This document shows positions 34,768 to 43,304 of a stretch of 62,573 nucleotides of DNA, in pieces. Within the stretch, counting starts at the first letter, position 1; each line of letters opens with the position of its first letter. The DNA is from Flavobacterium sp. UBA7680. Its GTDB lineage: Bacteria > Bacteroidota > Bacteroidia > Flavobacteriales > Flavobacteriaceae. The notes beneath the pieces were generated by a model. It was not told where the DNA came from and made no database searches. It worked only from the letters and a program-made list of their open reading frames with translations. The DNA lies in the NCBI RefSeq assembly GCF_002482975.1, contig NZ_DLHA01000030.1, positions 1 to 62,573 on the forward strand, in the 5' to 3' direction. The translations under genes were made by a program, and so were the position numbers.

Positions 34768-37700
34768 ATGAAACAAGCCATAATCCTATACATTTTTCTA
34801 CTTCCTATCTTATCATTTTCCCAGATAAATGGTAGCTTAACGCTCGATTGGCAGAGTAAAAAAGAGATGAATTACGGCGATAGTAAAATTATTATTCCTT
34901 ACTTTTCCGGAAACGCTTTTCGCTTCGACATTACAAAAAAAAGCATAACACTGCTGCTTAATCTCAATCAGTCAAACGTCGCAAGTAATAGTTCTGTAGA
35001 AATCACAAATATAAATTTCGAATCCATTTCGAGAACTGATTTAGGAGATTTAACCATAGAAAACATTCCGAATAAGATAACCGAAACGATAAAAATCACT
35101 AATTCAAGAGATACAAAACAGGCATTTTTGTCTCTCTATCCTATTATAAAAGACGGAAGTAGCTATAAAAGAATTAGATCATTTTCTTACAATATAAATA
35201 CTTCTTCAGCAAAAAGCAGCAACTCATCGGTATTTCAAAAAGCAGCGGTTATTTCAAATTCTGTTTTAGCTTCTGGAGACTGGTATCGCTTTTATGTAGA
35301 AAAATCCGGAGTTTATAGAATTACACGAGCCTTTCTGCAAAGTCTGGGTTTTGACGCAAGTAAAACTGATCCAAGAAGGATTAAAATTTATGGAAATGGC
35401 GGAAGAATGGTTCCATTAGCCAACAACTCTTATTATCCGGAAGATTTAACCGAAAATGCCATTCAAATTATTGGCGAAGGCGATGGTACTTTTAACAACG
35501 AAGATTATATCTTATTTTATGCCGAGGGTGTAGATAAATGGAACGATGAAAGCCAGACTAATTTAAACTTATATAGTAATAGGTCTTATTATTATGTTAC
35601 CGCATCAGGAAACGATGGAAAAAGAATTACAAATCTAGGTCAGCCAACAGCCAACAGTACTCTGGAACTGAACACGTTTGATGACTATCAATATCATGAA
35701 ATCGACCAAACCAATATTGTTCATTTGGGACGTCAATGGCTTGGAGAATCATTTGATATTAATCAGGAACAGGAATTTACCTTTAATTTCCCTAATCTTG
35801 ACACGACTATACCTGTAAAAATTGAATTAAACGCCGCTTCGGCTGCTTTTACGCCAACTTCATTCGTTGTTGCTGCAAACGGACAAAACATCGCAACGCT
35901 AAATTTTGCAAGTTTAACAGCTAGTTCAGAAATTAAGTATCTAACGAACAAAACTCCCGCAAATACGACATTTACAGGCGCAGAAAGTGTAAAAATAAAA
36001 CTTACCTATAATAATAATGGTGTACCGGGCTCAAAAGGATATTTAGATTACATCAATCTAATTGCAAAAAGAAAACTTTTAGGAATAGGCAAACAATTTA
36101 AATTTCAGTACAATTTAGCAGGTTCAACCGCAGGAATTGTAAACTACACTATTGGAAGTGCTTCGGGAATTTCTCAAATTTGGGATATTACAGACCTATA
36201 TAATGTATCAAAGGTTGAAAATGCAAATCAAGCTTCTTTTAGCTTTAAAGCTAATCTGGGCGAAATTAGAAATTACATCGCCATTGATCCTGCTGATTAT
36301 TACACTCCATTAAAAGAAAATCAGTCAAAAATTGCCAATCAAAATTTAAAAGGAACACTCTTAAAAAACAATCAGAATAGTTTTCAGGATATTGATTACG
36401 CTATTATAACTCCAAGATCATTAGCATCACAAGCTGAGAGACTGGCGAATTTCCACAGGACCAATTCCAGTTTAATTGTAAAAGTTATTTCATTAGAAGA
36501 TATCTATCAAGAATTTTCATCAGGAAAACAAGATATTGCTGCCATTAGAAATTGTATACGTTATATATATGACAACGCTTCTTCTCCAGATAAAAGAATC
36601 AAATACGTAAACTTATTTGGTGATGCTTCTTACGATTATAAAGACCGAATTTCTAACAATACCAATATTGTACCTATATATCAATCATTAAGCAGTAACA
36701 CAACTGGCGAAGCCTCTTTTGCATCTGATGACTTTTTCGGACTTATGGATCCGACTGAAGGAATTGTGGCTTATCCTTTTGGAGGAATAGACATTGCTGT
36801 TGGCCGAATGTTAGTTTCAGACAATGCACAAGCCCAGGAAATGGTCAATAAAGTTTTAGAATATCATGATACTAAATCATACGGAAACTGGAGAAATAAT
36901 TTTGTCCTAATCAGTGATGATTCTGATCAAAGTTCTGACGCTTCATTACAATCACGTCAAAATAGTTTAGCCGATGTAATTGCAACTGAAAAACCATTTT
37001 TAAATATCGACAAGATACTTTTAGATTCTTATACACAAGAAGCTTCTGCCGGAGGATCAAGATATCCAAAAGCAAGAACTGATATTTTTAATGCTTTTGA
37101 AAAAGGCGCATTAGTCTTTAATTATTTAGGTCATGGAGGTGAAGACGGATTAGCAGGTGAAAGAATCTGGGAAAAATCAGACGGGCAAAATCTGAACAAT
37201 CAATATAAATATCCGTTATTTATAACCATTACCTGCGAATTTTCCCGATTTGACGACCCTACCCGACCAACTGCCGGCGAATATACTTTTTGGAATCCGA
37301 AGGGCGGAGCAATTTCTATGCTGACAACAATTCGAACTATCGGACAGTTTAATGCTGAAAATTTCAATGATAGTTTAAGTAAAAACCTGCTTTCATACGG
37401 CTCAAATCAATATAATAGTATTGCAGAATCGCTGCGAATTTCAAAAAATGAAAACCCGAGTTCTTCGAGTAATGTTGTTGTATATCTGGGAGATCCGGCT
37501 TTGATGTTAGCTATTCCAAAACCACGAATTAATTTAACGAAAGTAAACGATATTGTGATTTCTCAGCCAATTCCTGACTTTAAATCCTTATCAAAAATTA
37601 AAATTACGGGTGAAATTACAGACGAAAACAATGTACTTTTAAGCAATTATAACGGAGAACTTGCTACAGCGATTTTCGATAAAATGATTACGTCTTCGAC

Positions 37701-38604
37701 CTTAAATAACGATGGATATAGCCCTGCAATGTCATTCAAAACTCTTGGAGAAACTATATTTAGAGGAAATGCTTCTGTAACCAACGGCCAGTTTGAGTTT
37801 AGCTTTGTTGTACCAAGAGATATTCGTATTCCTGTTGACAATGGCCGAATTAGTTTTTATTCTAAAAAAAGCCAAGCACTTGAGAATCAATCGGGCTATA
37901 ATAATGTGATAAAAATTGGAGGAATAAATGAAAATGCACCTCAGGACAATATAAGTCCGAAAGTTAAGTTATATATGAACGATGAAACTTTTGTATCTGG
38001 CGGAATTACAAATGCATCGCCCTTTCTTTTAGCGTTTTTAGAAGATGAAAATGGTATAAATACAGCTAGCGGAATTGGTCATGATATCATAGCAGTTCTG
38101 GATGGAGACGTAAGTAATCCGTATATTTTGAATGATTATTATCAAACAAAATTAGATGATTATACAAATGGAAATTTACGTTTTCCGTTACGAAATTTAT
38201 CTGCCGGATTGCATACCATTAGTTTTACGGCATGGGATGTTTATAACAATCCCGTAACAAGCGAAATACAATTTGTTGTGGTTGGTGACGAAGAATTAAA
38301 ATTGACACATGTGCTCAATTATCCTAATCCTTTTTCAACATACACACAATTTTGGTTTTCACATAATAGACCGTATGAACCTTTAGATGTTCAGGTTCAG
38401 GTTATGACAATTACAGGCAAAGTGGTTTGGACAAAAAACCAAATCATTACAACTGAAGGCTTTTTATCAAGGGAAATAACATGGGATGGAAAAGATGATT
38501 TTGGCGACCGAATTGGAAAAGGAGTTTACATTTACAAACTGACTGTAAAATCGAACTTAACAAATAAAAAAGCAGAAAAATACGAAAAACTTGTCATTCT
38601 ATAA
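34768..38604 (+). CDS. porU: Type IX secretion system signal peptidase PorU
   Basis: A 1278-residue secreted peptidase of the gingipain (C25) type. PorU cuts the C-terminal sorting domain from type IX cargo at the outer membrane and links the cargo to the surface. After the signal peptide (ending PILSFSQ) come a propeptide-like region, the caspase-like catalytic domain with His789 (NYLGHGGEDG) and Cys823 (ITCEFSRFDDP), and Ig-like domains. A C-terminal segment starting at NYPNPF and ending KYEKLVIL resembles a type A sorting domain. Divergent from gldJ; porV follows after 41 bases. Confidence 0.95.
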   Translation: MKQAIILYIFLLPILSFSQINGSLTLDWQSKKEMNYGDSKIIIPYFSGNAFRFDITKKSITLLLNLNQSNVASNSSVEITNINFESISRTDLGDLTIENIPNKITETIKITNSRDTKQAFLSLYPIIKDGSSYKRIRSFSYNINTSSAKSSNSSVFQKAAVISNSVLASGDWYRFYVEKSGVYRITRAFLQSLGFDASKTDPRRIKIYGNGGRMVPLANNSYYPEDLTENAIQIIGEGDGTFNNEDYILFYAEGVDKWNDESQTNLNLYSNRSYYYVTASGNDGKRITNLGQPTANSTLELNTFDDYQYHEIDQTNIVHLGRQWLGESFDINQEQEFTFNFPNLDTTIPVKIELNAASAAFTPTSFVVAANGQNIATLNFASLTASSEIKYLTNKTPANTTFTGAESVKIKLTYNNNGVPGSKGYLDYINLIAKRKLLGIGKQFKFQYNLAGSTAGIVNYTIGSASGISQIWDITDLYNVSKVENANQASFSFKANLGEIRNYIAIDPADYYTPLKENQSKIANQNLKGTLLKNNQNSFQDIDYAIITPRSLASQAERLANFHRTNSSLIVKVISLEDIYQEFSSGKQDIAAIRNCIRYIYDNASSPDKRIKYVNLFGDASYDYKDRISNNTNIVPIYQSLSSNTTGEASFASDDFFGLMDPTEGIVAYPFGGIDIAVGRMLVSDNAQAQEMVNKVLEYHDTKSYGNWRNNFVLISDDSDQSSDASLQSRQNSLADVIATEKPFLNIDKILLDSYTQEASAGGSRYPKARTDIFNAFEKGALVFNYLGHGGEDGLAGERIWEKSDGQNLNNQYKYPLFITITCEFSRFDDPTRPTAGEYTFWNPKGGAISMLTTIRTIGQFNAENFNDSLSKNLLSYGSNQYNSIAESLRISKNENPSSSSNVVVYLGDPALMLAIPKPRINLTKVNDIVISQPIPDFKSLSKIKITGEITDENNVLLSNYNGELATAIFDKMITSSTLNNDGYSPAMSFKTLGETIFRGNASVTNGQFEFSFVVPRDIRIPVDNGRISFYSKKSQALENQSGYNNVIKIGGINENAPQDNISPKVKLYMNDETFVSGGITNASPFLLAFLEDENGINTASGIGHDIIAVLDGDVSNPYILNDYYQTKLDDYTNGNLRFPLRNLSAGLHTISFTAWDVYNNPVTSEIQFVVVGDEELKLTHVLNYPNPFSTYTQFWFSHNRPYEPLDVQVQVMTITGKVVWTKNQIITTEGFLSREITWDGKDDFGDRIGKGVYIYKLTVKSNLTNKKAEKYEKLVIL

Positions 38605-38619
38605 TATTATATATATTTG
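38591..38619 (+). promoter_or_regulatory. Promoter for porV
   Basis: TTG (38591-38593) and TATATTTG (38612-38619), 18 bases apart, match the Bacteroidetes -33 and -7 elements. The -33 element lies in the end of porU, so porV can be transcribed apart from porU. Confidence 0.55.
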
Positions 38620-38645
38620 TAACATAAATACCATTAGTCCCAAAA

Positions 38646-39851
38646 ATGAGAAAAATATCACTTTTATTAATTTGTTTATTAGTAATTTCCTTCGCCAAAG
38701 CCCAAAACATTGAACCTATTACAACTGGAGTTCCCTTTTTATTAGTCGCAGCCGATGCAAGAGCAGCCGGTTTAGCAGACCAGGGAGTTGCTACTTCTTC
38801 AGATGTTTTTTCACAACAATGGAATCCTGCAAAATATGCTTTCGCAGAAGATGCACAGGGACTTTCAATTAGTTACACCCCGTATTTAACGGATCTTGCC
38901 AACGATATTTCGCTTGGTCAATTAACCTATTATAACAAAATCAACGAAAAAAGTGCCTTTGGAGCAAGTTTTCGTTATTTTGGTTTTGGAGGAATTGAAC
39001 TAAGAGAAACCGGAGATCCAAATGAAGCAACACGAGAAGTAAGCCCTAATGAATTTGCATTAGACGGTTCTTACTCTCTTAAATTAAGTGAAACTTTCTC
39101 GATGGCAGTTGCCGGTAGATTTATCAGCTCAAATTTAAAAATTCCTTCCGGAGAAGTTGATGCTTCCGCTGCAAGATCATTTGCTGTAGATGTTGCTGGT
39201 TTTTATCAATCAGAAGAAATTGCATACAGTGATTTTAACGGAAGATGGAGAGCAGGTTTCAACTTTCAAAATTTAGGTCCAAAAATCAGTTATGATAATG
39301 ATGATTTAAGCTCAAACTTTTTACCAGCTAACTTAAGATTAGGAGGAGGTTTTGATTTTATTTTAGACGATTATAATAAAGTTAGCGTAAGTGCTGAATT
39401 TACTAAACTATTAGTTCCAACTCCTCCGGGGCCTGGAACACCTTTTGACGCAAATGGAGATGGCGATTTTACAGATCCTGATGACATTTCACAATCAGAA
39501 GCAAACGCGATTAGCTATAACAAATACAAAGACACTGGCTGGGTAGAAGGAATTTTCAAATCATTTGGAGATGCTCCGGGAGGTTTCAGCGAAGAAGTTA
39601 AAGAAATAACGTATAGCGCAGCAGCAGAATACATGTATCAGGATTCATTTGCAATGCGATTAGGTTATTATCACGAAAGCCCTGAAAAAGGCGCGAGACA
39701 ATTCTTCTCTTTAGGCGCAGGTTTTAAATACAATATTATAAAAGTTGATGTTTCTTACTTATTTTCGGCATCAAAAGTTAAAAATCCTTTAGAAAACACA
39801 CTTCGTTTCTCTTTAACTTTTAACTTTGGCGACAAATACGAAGTTTATTAA
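38646..39851 (+). CDS. porV: Type IX secretion outer-membrane protein PorV
   Basis: A 401-residue outer-membrane barrel with signal peptide (ending SFAKAQ), followed by the PorV-typical FLLVAADARAAGLADQGVATSSD start. Barrel strands alternate throughout and end in LRFSLTFNFGDKYEVY. PorV (LptO) is the shuttle that takes cargo from the secretion channel to the PorU attachment complex. The inserted Asp/Pro-rich loop (DANGDGDFTDPDDIS, about residues 267-281) looks like a calcium-binding turn. It is preceded by porU and has its own promoter. Confidence 0.95.
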   Translation: MRKISLLLICLLVISFAKAQNIEPITTGVPFLLVAADARAAGLADQGVATSSDVFSQQWNPAKYAFAEDAQGLSISYTPYLTDLANDISLGQLTYYNKINEKSAFGASFRYFGFGGIELRETGDPNEATREVSPNEFALDGSYSLKLSETFSMAVAGRFISSNLKIPSGEVDASAARSFAVDVAGFYQSEEIAYSDFNGRWRAGFNFQNLGPKISYDNDDLSSNFLPANLRLGGGFDFILDDYNKVSVSAEFTKLLVPTPPGPGTPFDANGDGDFTDPDDISQSEANAISYNKYKDTGWVEGIFKSFGDAPGGFSEEVKEITYSAAAEYMYQDSFAMRLGYYHESPEKGARQFFSLGAGFKYNIIKVDVSYLFSASKVKNPLENTLRFSLTFNFGDKYEVY

Positions 39852-39927
39852 ACAAACGATATAAAAAACAATTACAATCCAAATTTCTAAATTTTTAGGA
39901 ATTTGGATTTTTTTTCCCATAAAAACA

Positions 39928-40410
39928 ATGAAAGAAATTAGCATTACATCGTCGTTCACTATTTACGATAACATCAATGAGCTTTCTCAAGATGTACAAG
40001 ATTTAATGAATCAGGCCATCGAAATTCGTAAAAAAGCTTACGCCCCTTATTCGAAATTTAGAGTTGGAGCGGCCTTACTTCTTGATAATGGTAAAGTAAT
40101 TTTAGGATCTAATCAGGAAAACGCTGCATATCCGTCAGGATTATGTGCAGAAAGAACAGCCATTTTTTATGCAGGAAGTGCTTATCCCGAAGCCAAAATT
40201 TTAAAAATGGCAATTACTGCCGCTTCAGATACAAATCAAACTCAGGCTCCAATTCCACCGTGCGGTTCTTGCCGTCAGTCGATTGCAGAATATGAAATCA
40301 AACAAGACACCCCTATTGAAATTTATTTTATGGGCGAAATTGGCGAAGTTTACAAATCGGCATCCCTAAAAAATCTGCTCCCTTTTATGTTTGATAAAAA
40401 GTTCTTGTAA
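39928..40410 (+). CDS. cdd: Cytidine deaminase
   Basis: A 160-residue enzyme that converts cytidine or deoxycytidine to the uridine form in pyrimidine salvage. Zinc and catalytic motifs are present: SGLCAERTAIF (CAE) and PPCGSCRQS (PCxxC). The substrate-binding YSKFRVGAALL segment is also visible. The size matches the homotetrameric, single-domain form with an N-terminal extension of about 20 residues. It follows porV by 76 bases on the same strand; the gap has an imperfect AAATTTCTAAA/TTTAGGAATTT hairpin with a T run that may end porV transcription. Confidence 0.93.
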   Translation: MKEISITSSFTIYDNINELSQDVQDLMNQAIEIRKKAYAPYSKFRVGAALLLDNGKVILGSNQENAAYPSGLCAERTAIFYAGSAYPEAKILKMAITAASDTNQTQAPIPPCGSCRQSIAEYEIKQDTPIEIYFMGEIGEVYKSASLKNLLPFMFDKKFL

Positions 40411-40460
40411 AAAAAAGCCAAAAAAGACCTTTTAAATTTTAGTTCTTAAACGGAATGTCT

Positions 40461-40468
40461 TATTTTTG
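40461..40468 (+). promoter_or_regulatory. Putative -7 box for the pdhA-pdhC operon
   Basis: TATTTTTG matches TAnnTTTG. It predicts a transcript beginning near 40475 with a leader of about 90 bases before ATG 40568, which supports that start and rejects the longer frame from 40466. No clear -33 TTG was seen. Confidence 0.45.
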
Positions 40469-40567
40469 CATCCCGACCTTTCGGGCGCAAATTTGTGGGA
40501 GGAAACTATTTTGCGTTACAGGCAACAATTGATAACACAAACAACTTTAGCAAAAGAAAGAATTCAG

Positions 40568-41566
40568 ATGAAAGAAGTTACAAAAGAGGTATATTTAAAG
40601 TGGTACGAAGACATGCTGCTTTGGAGAAAGTTTGAAGACAAACTTGCAGCATTATACATTCAACAAAAAGTTAGAGGTTTTTTACACCTATATAATGGTC
40701 AGGAAGCTGTATTAGCGGGCGCTCTGCACGCTATGGACCTGACTAAAGACAAAATGATTACTGCATACAGAAATCACGTTCAGCCTATTGGTATGGGAGT
40801 TGATCCTAGAAACGTAATGGCAGAACTTTTAGGAAAAGTTACAGGAACTTCTAAAGGCATGGGAGGTTCAATGCACATCTTTTCTAAAGAACACCGTTTT
40901 TATGGAGGTCACGGAATCGTTGGTGGTCAAATTCCTGTTGGTGCAGGTTTAGCTTTCGCTGATAAATATTTCAATACTGGCGGAGTTACTATGACTTACT
41001 TTGGTGACGGAGCTGCGAGACAAGGTTCTTTACACGAAGCTTTCAACATGGCTATGTTATGGAAATTACCAGTTGTATTTATCGTTGAAAACAACGGTTA
41101 TGCAATGGGAACTTCTGTAGAAAGAACTGCAAACCACACTGATATCTGGAAATTAGGTTTAGGTTATGAAATGCCTTGCGGACCTGTTGACGGAATGAAT
41201 CCTGTAAAAGTTGCCGAAGCAATGCACGAAGCTATCGAAAGAGCACGTCGCGGAGACGGGCCAACTTTCCTTGAAATGAAAACGTACCGTTACAGAGGAC
41301 ACTCAATGTCTGATGCACAATTATACCGTTCTAAAGAAGAGGTAGAAGAGTACAAAAAAATTGACCCAATTACGCAAGTTCTTGATGTAATCTTGGATCA
41401 AAAATATGCTACTGAAGAAGAAATTGAAGTAATTGACCAAAGAGTTAAAGACTTGGTTGAAGAATGTCAGAAATTTGCTGAAGAATCTCCATACCCAGAC
41501 TTACAACAATTATACGATGTAGTATACGCACAAGAAGACTATCCATTTACACCTCATAAACTATAA
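40568..41566 (+). CDS. pdhA: Pyruvate dehydrogenase E1 component, alpha subunit
   Basis: A 332-residue thiamine-diphosphate subunit of the pyruvate dehydrogenase complex, which decarboxylates pyruvate and passes the acetyl group to E2. The TPP/Mg motif is GDGAARQGSLHEAFNMA...VENN. The RNHVQPIGMGVDP and YRYRGHSMSDAQLYR segments (the phosphorylation-loop region in other species) are typical of E1 alpha. ATG 40568 was chosen; an in-frame ATG 34 codons upstream would add a tail unlike the family and starts inside the promoter. pdhC starts 4 bases after the stop. No E1 beta gene is adjacent, so pdhB must lie elsewhere. Confidence 0.93.
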   Translation: MKEVTKEVYLKWYEDMLLWRKFEDKLAALYIQQKVRGFLHLYNGQEAVLAGALHAMDLTKDKMITAYRNHVQPIGMGVDPRNVMAELLGKVTGTSKGMGGSMHIFSKEHRFYGGHGIVGGQIPVGAGLAFADKYFNTGGVTMTYFGDGAARQGSLHEAFNMAMLWKLPVVFIVENNGYAMGTSVERTANHTDIWKLGLGYEMPCGPVDGMNPVKVAEAMHEAIERARRGDGPTFLEMKTYRYRGHSMSDAQLYRSKEEVEEYKKIDPITQVLDVILDQKYATEEEIEVIDQRVKDLVEECQKFAEESPYPDLQQLYDVVYAQEDYPFTPHKL

Positions 41567-41570
41567 CATC

Positions 41571-43211
41571 ATGGCGATTAAAGTAACAATGCCTCGTTTG
41601 AGCGATACTATGACGGAAGGAACGGTAGCGACTTGGTTAAAAAAAGTAGGCGACAAAATTAGCGAAGGAGATATCTTAGCTGAAATTGAAACAGATAAAG
41701 CAACAATGGAGTTCGAATCTTTTAACGAAGGAACTCTTTTACATATTGGAATTCAAGCTGGAGAAACTGCTCCGGTTGATTCATTATTAGCAATCATTGG
41801 TAAAGAAGGAGAAGATATTTCTGCTCTTTTAGCTGGTGGTGACGCTCCTGCTGCTGCTGAAGCTCCAAAAGCGGACGCTCCTGCTGCAGAAGCAAAAACA
41901 GAAACTGCTGCTCCTGCAAAAGCTGCAGCTGAATTGCCAAAAGGCGTTATAGTAGTAACTATGCCACGTTTGAGCGATACTATGACTGAAGGTACAGTAG
42001 CAACTTGGTTGAAAAAAGTGGGTGATACTGTAGCTGAAGGTGATATTTTAGCGGAAATTGAAACAGACAAAGCTACAATGGAGTTTGAGTCTTTCAATGC
42101 TGGAACATTATTATACATCGGAATTCAAGAAGGAAACACTGCACCAGTTGACAGCTTATTAGCTATTATTGGGCCAGCTGGAACTGATATTTCTGGAATT
42201 GCTGACAACTATACTGCCGGAGGCGCTGCAAGTGCTCCTGCTGTAGAAGAAACAAAAGCTGCACCTGCTGCTGAAAAAGCACCAGAAGCTGTAGCTGACA
42301 ACTCTAACGGAGGAAGAATTTTAGCTTCACCTTTAGCTAAGAAAATCGCTTCTGACAAAGGAATTCAATTGAACCAAGTTAAAGGTTCTGGAGAAAATGG
42401 ACGTATCGTAAAAAGCGATATCGAAAACTTTACTCCATCTGCACAAGGACAAGCTGCTACATCTGCACCTGCTGCTAAGCAAGAAGCTTCTGCTCCTGCT
42501 GCACCAAAAGTATTTGTTCCTGCCGGAGAAGTTTACACAGAAGAGATCAAAAACTCTCAAATGCGTAAAATTATCGCAAAACGTCTTGCTGAATCATTAT
42601 TTACTGCACCTCACTACAACTTAGTGATCGAAGTAAGCATGGACGAAGCAATGGGCGCAAGAGCAACAATCAATACTGTTCCGGATACAAAAGTATCTTT
42701 CAACGATATGGTAATTAAAGCTTGTGCTTTAGCATTGAAAAAACACCCAAAAATTAACTCTCAGTGGAAAGAAGATGCAATCATCATCAACCACCACGTA
42801 AATATTGGTGTAGCTGTAGCTGTTGAAGACGGATTAGTAGTTCCTGTATTGAAATTTACAGACGCTATGAGTTTATCTCAAATTGGTGCTGCTGTAAGAG
42901 ATCTTGCTGGAAGAGCTAAAAACAAAAAATTAGGACCACAAGAAATGGAAGGAAGTACTTTTACAGTATCTAACCTTGGAATGTTTGGTATTACTGAATT
43001 CAATTCAATTATCAACCAGCCAAACTCTGCAATCCTTTCTGTAGGTGCAATTGTTGAGAAACCAGTAGTTAAAAACGGTCAAATAGTAGTTGGAAACACA
43101 ATGATGTTATCATTAGCTTGTGACCACAGAACAATTGACGGTGCAACTGGCGCTCAATTCTTACAAACATTAAAACAATACATCGAAAGCCCAGTTACAA
43201 TGCTGGCGTAA
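41571..43211 (+). CDS. pdhC: Pyruvate dehydrogenase E2, dihydrolipoamide acetyltransferase with two lipoyl domains
   Basis: A 546-residue E2 core subunit that transfers the acetyl group to CoA. Order: lipoyl domain 1 (~2-80, lipoyl Lys43 in ETDKATMEF), Ala/Pro linker, lipoyl domain 2 (~126-205, Lys167, identical ETDKATMEF), linker, E1/E3-binding domain (~245-282, ASPLAKKIASDKGI), second linker, and the catalytic domain (~315-546) with His519 and Asp523 in DHRTIDGATG. The two lipoyl domains are almost the same in DNA sequence, 372 bases apart. Linkers rich in Ala, Pro and Glu match the flexible arms of E2. Confidence 0.94.
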   Translation: MAIKVTMPRLSDTMTEGTVATWLKKVGDKISEGDILAEIETDKATMEFESFNEGTLLHIGIQAGETAPVDSLLAIIGKEGEDISALLAGGDAPAAAEAPKADAPAAEAKTETAAPAKAAAELPKGVIVVTMPRLSDTMTEGTVATWLKKVGDTVAEGDILAEIETDKATMEFESFNAGTLLYIGIQEGNTAPVDSLLAIIGPAGTDISGIADNYTAGGAASAPAVEETKAAPAAEKAPEAVADNSNGGRILASPLAKKIASDKGIQLNQVKGSGENGRIVKSDIENFTPSAQGQAATSAPAAKQEASAPAAPKVFVPAGEVYTEEIKNSQMRKIIAKRLAESLFTAPHYNLVIEVSMDEAMGARATINTVPDTKVSFNDMVIKACALALKKHPKINSQWKEDAIIINHHVNIGVAVAVEDGLVVPVLKFTDAMSLSQIGAAVRDLAGRAKNKKLGPQEMEGSTFTVSNLGMFGITEFNSIINQPNSAILSVGAIVEKPVVKNGQIVVGNTMMLSLACDHRTIDGATGAQFLQTLKQYIESPVTMLA

Positions 43212-43232
43212 TTAGTTGTTAATTTTATAATT

Positions 43233-43268
43233 AAATCCCGTTTTGTTTGTTCAAAACGGGATTTTTTG
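43233..43268 (+). terminator. Terminator after pdhC
   Basis: A perfect 13-base stem (43233-43245 with 43252-43264; AAATCCCGTTTTG) with a 6-base loop is followed by a T run. It lies 21 bases after the pdhC stop. Confidence 0.9.
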
Positions 43269-43304
43269 TTTAATTTTCATCCTCAAAATTCTATACTTCA
43301 TAAT

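Noticed and set aside
40466..40567. N-terminal extension of PdhA from an upstream ATG
   Set aside because: It would begin inside the TATTTTTG promoter box and adds 34 residues not typical of E1 alpha.
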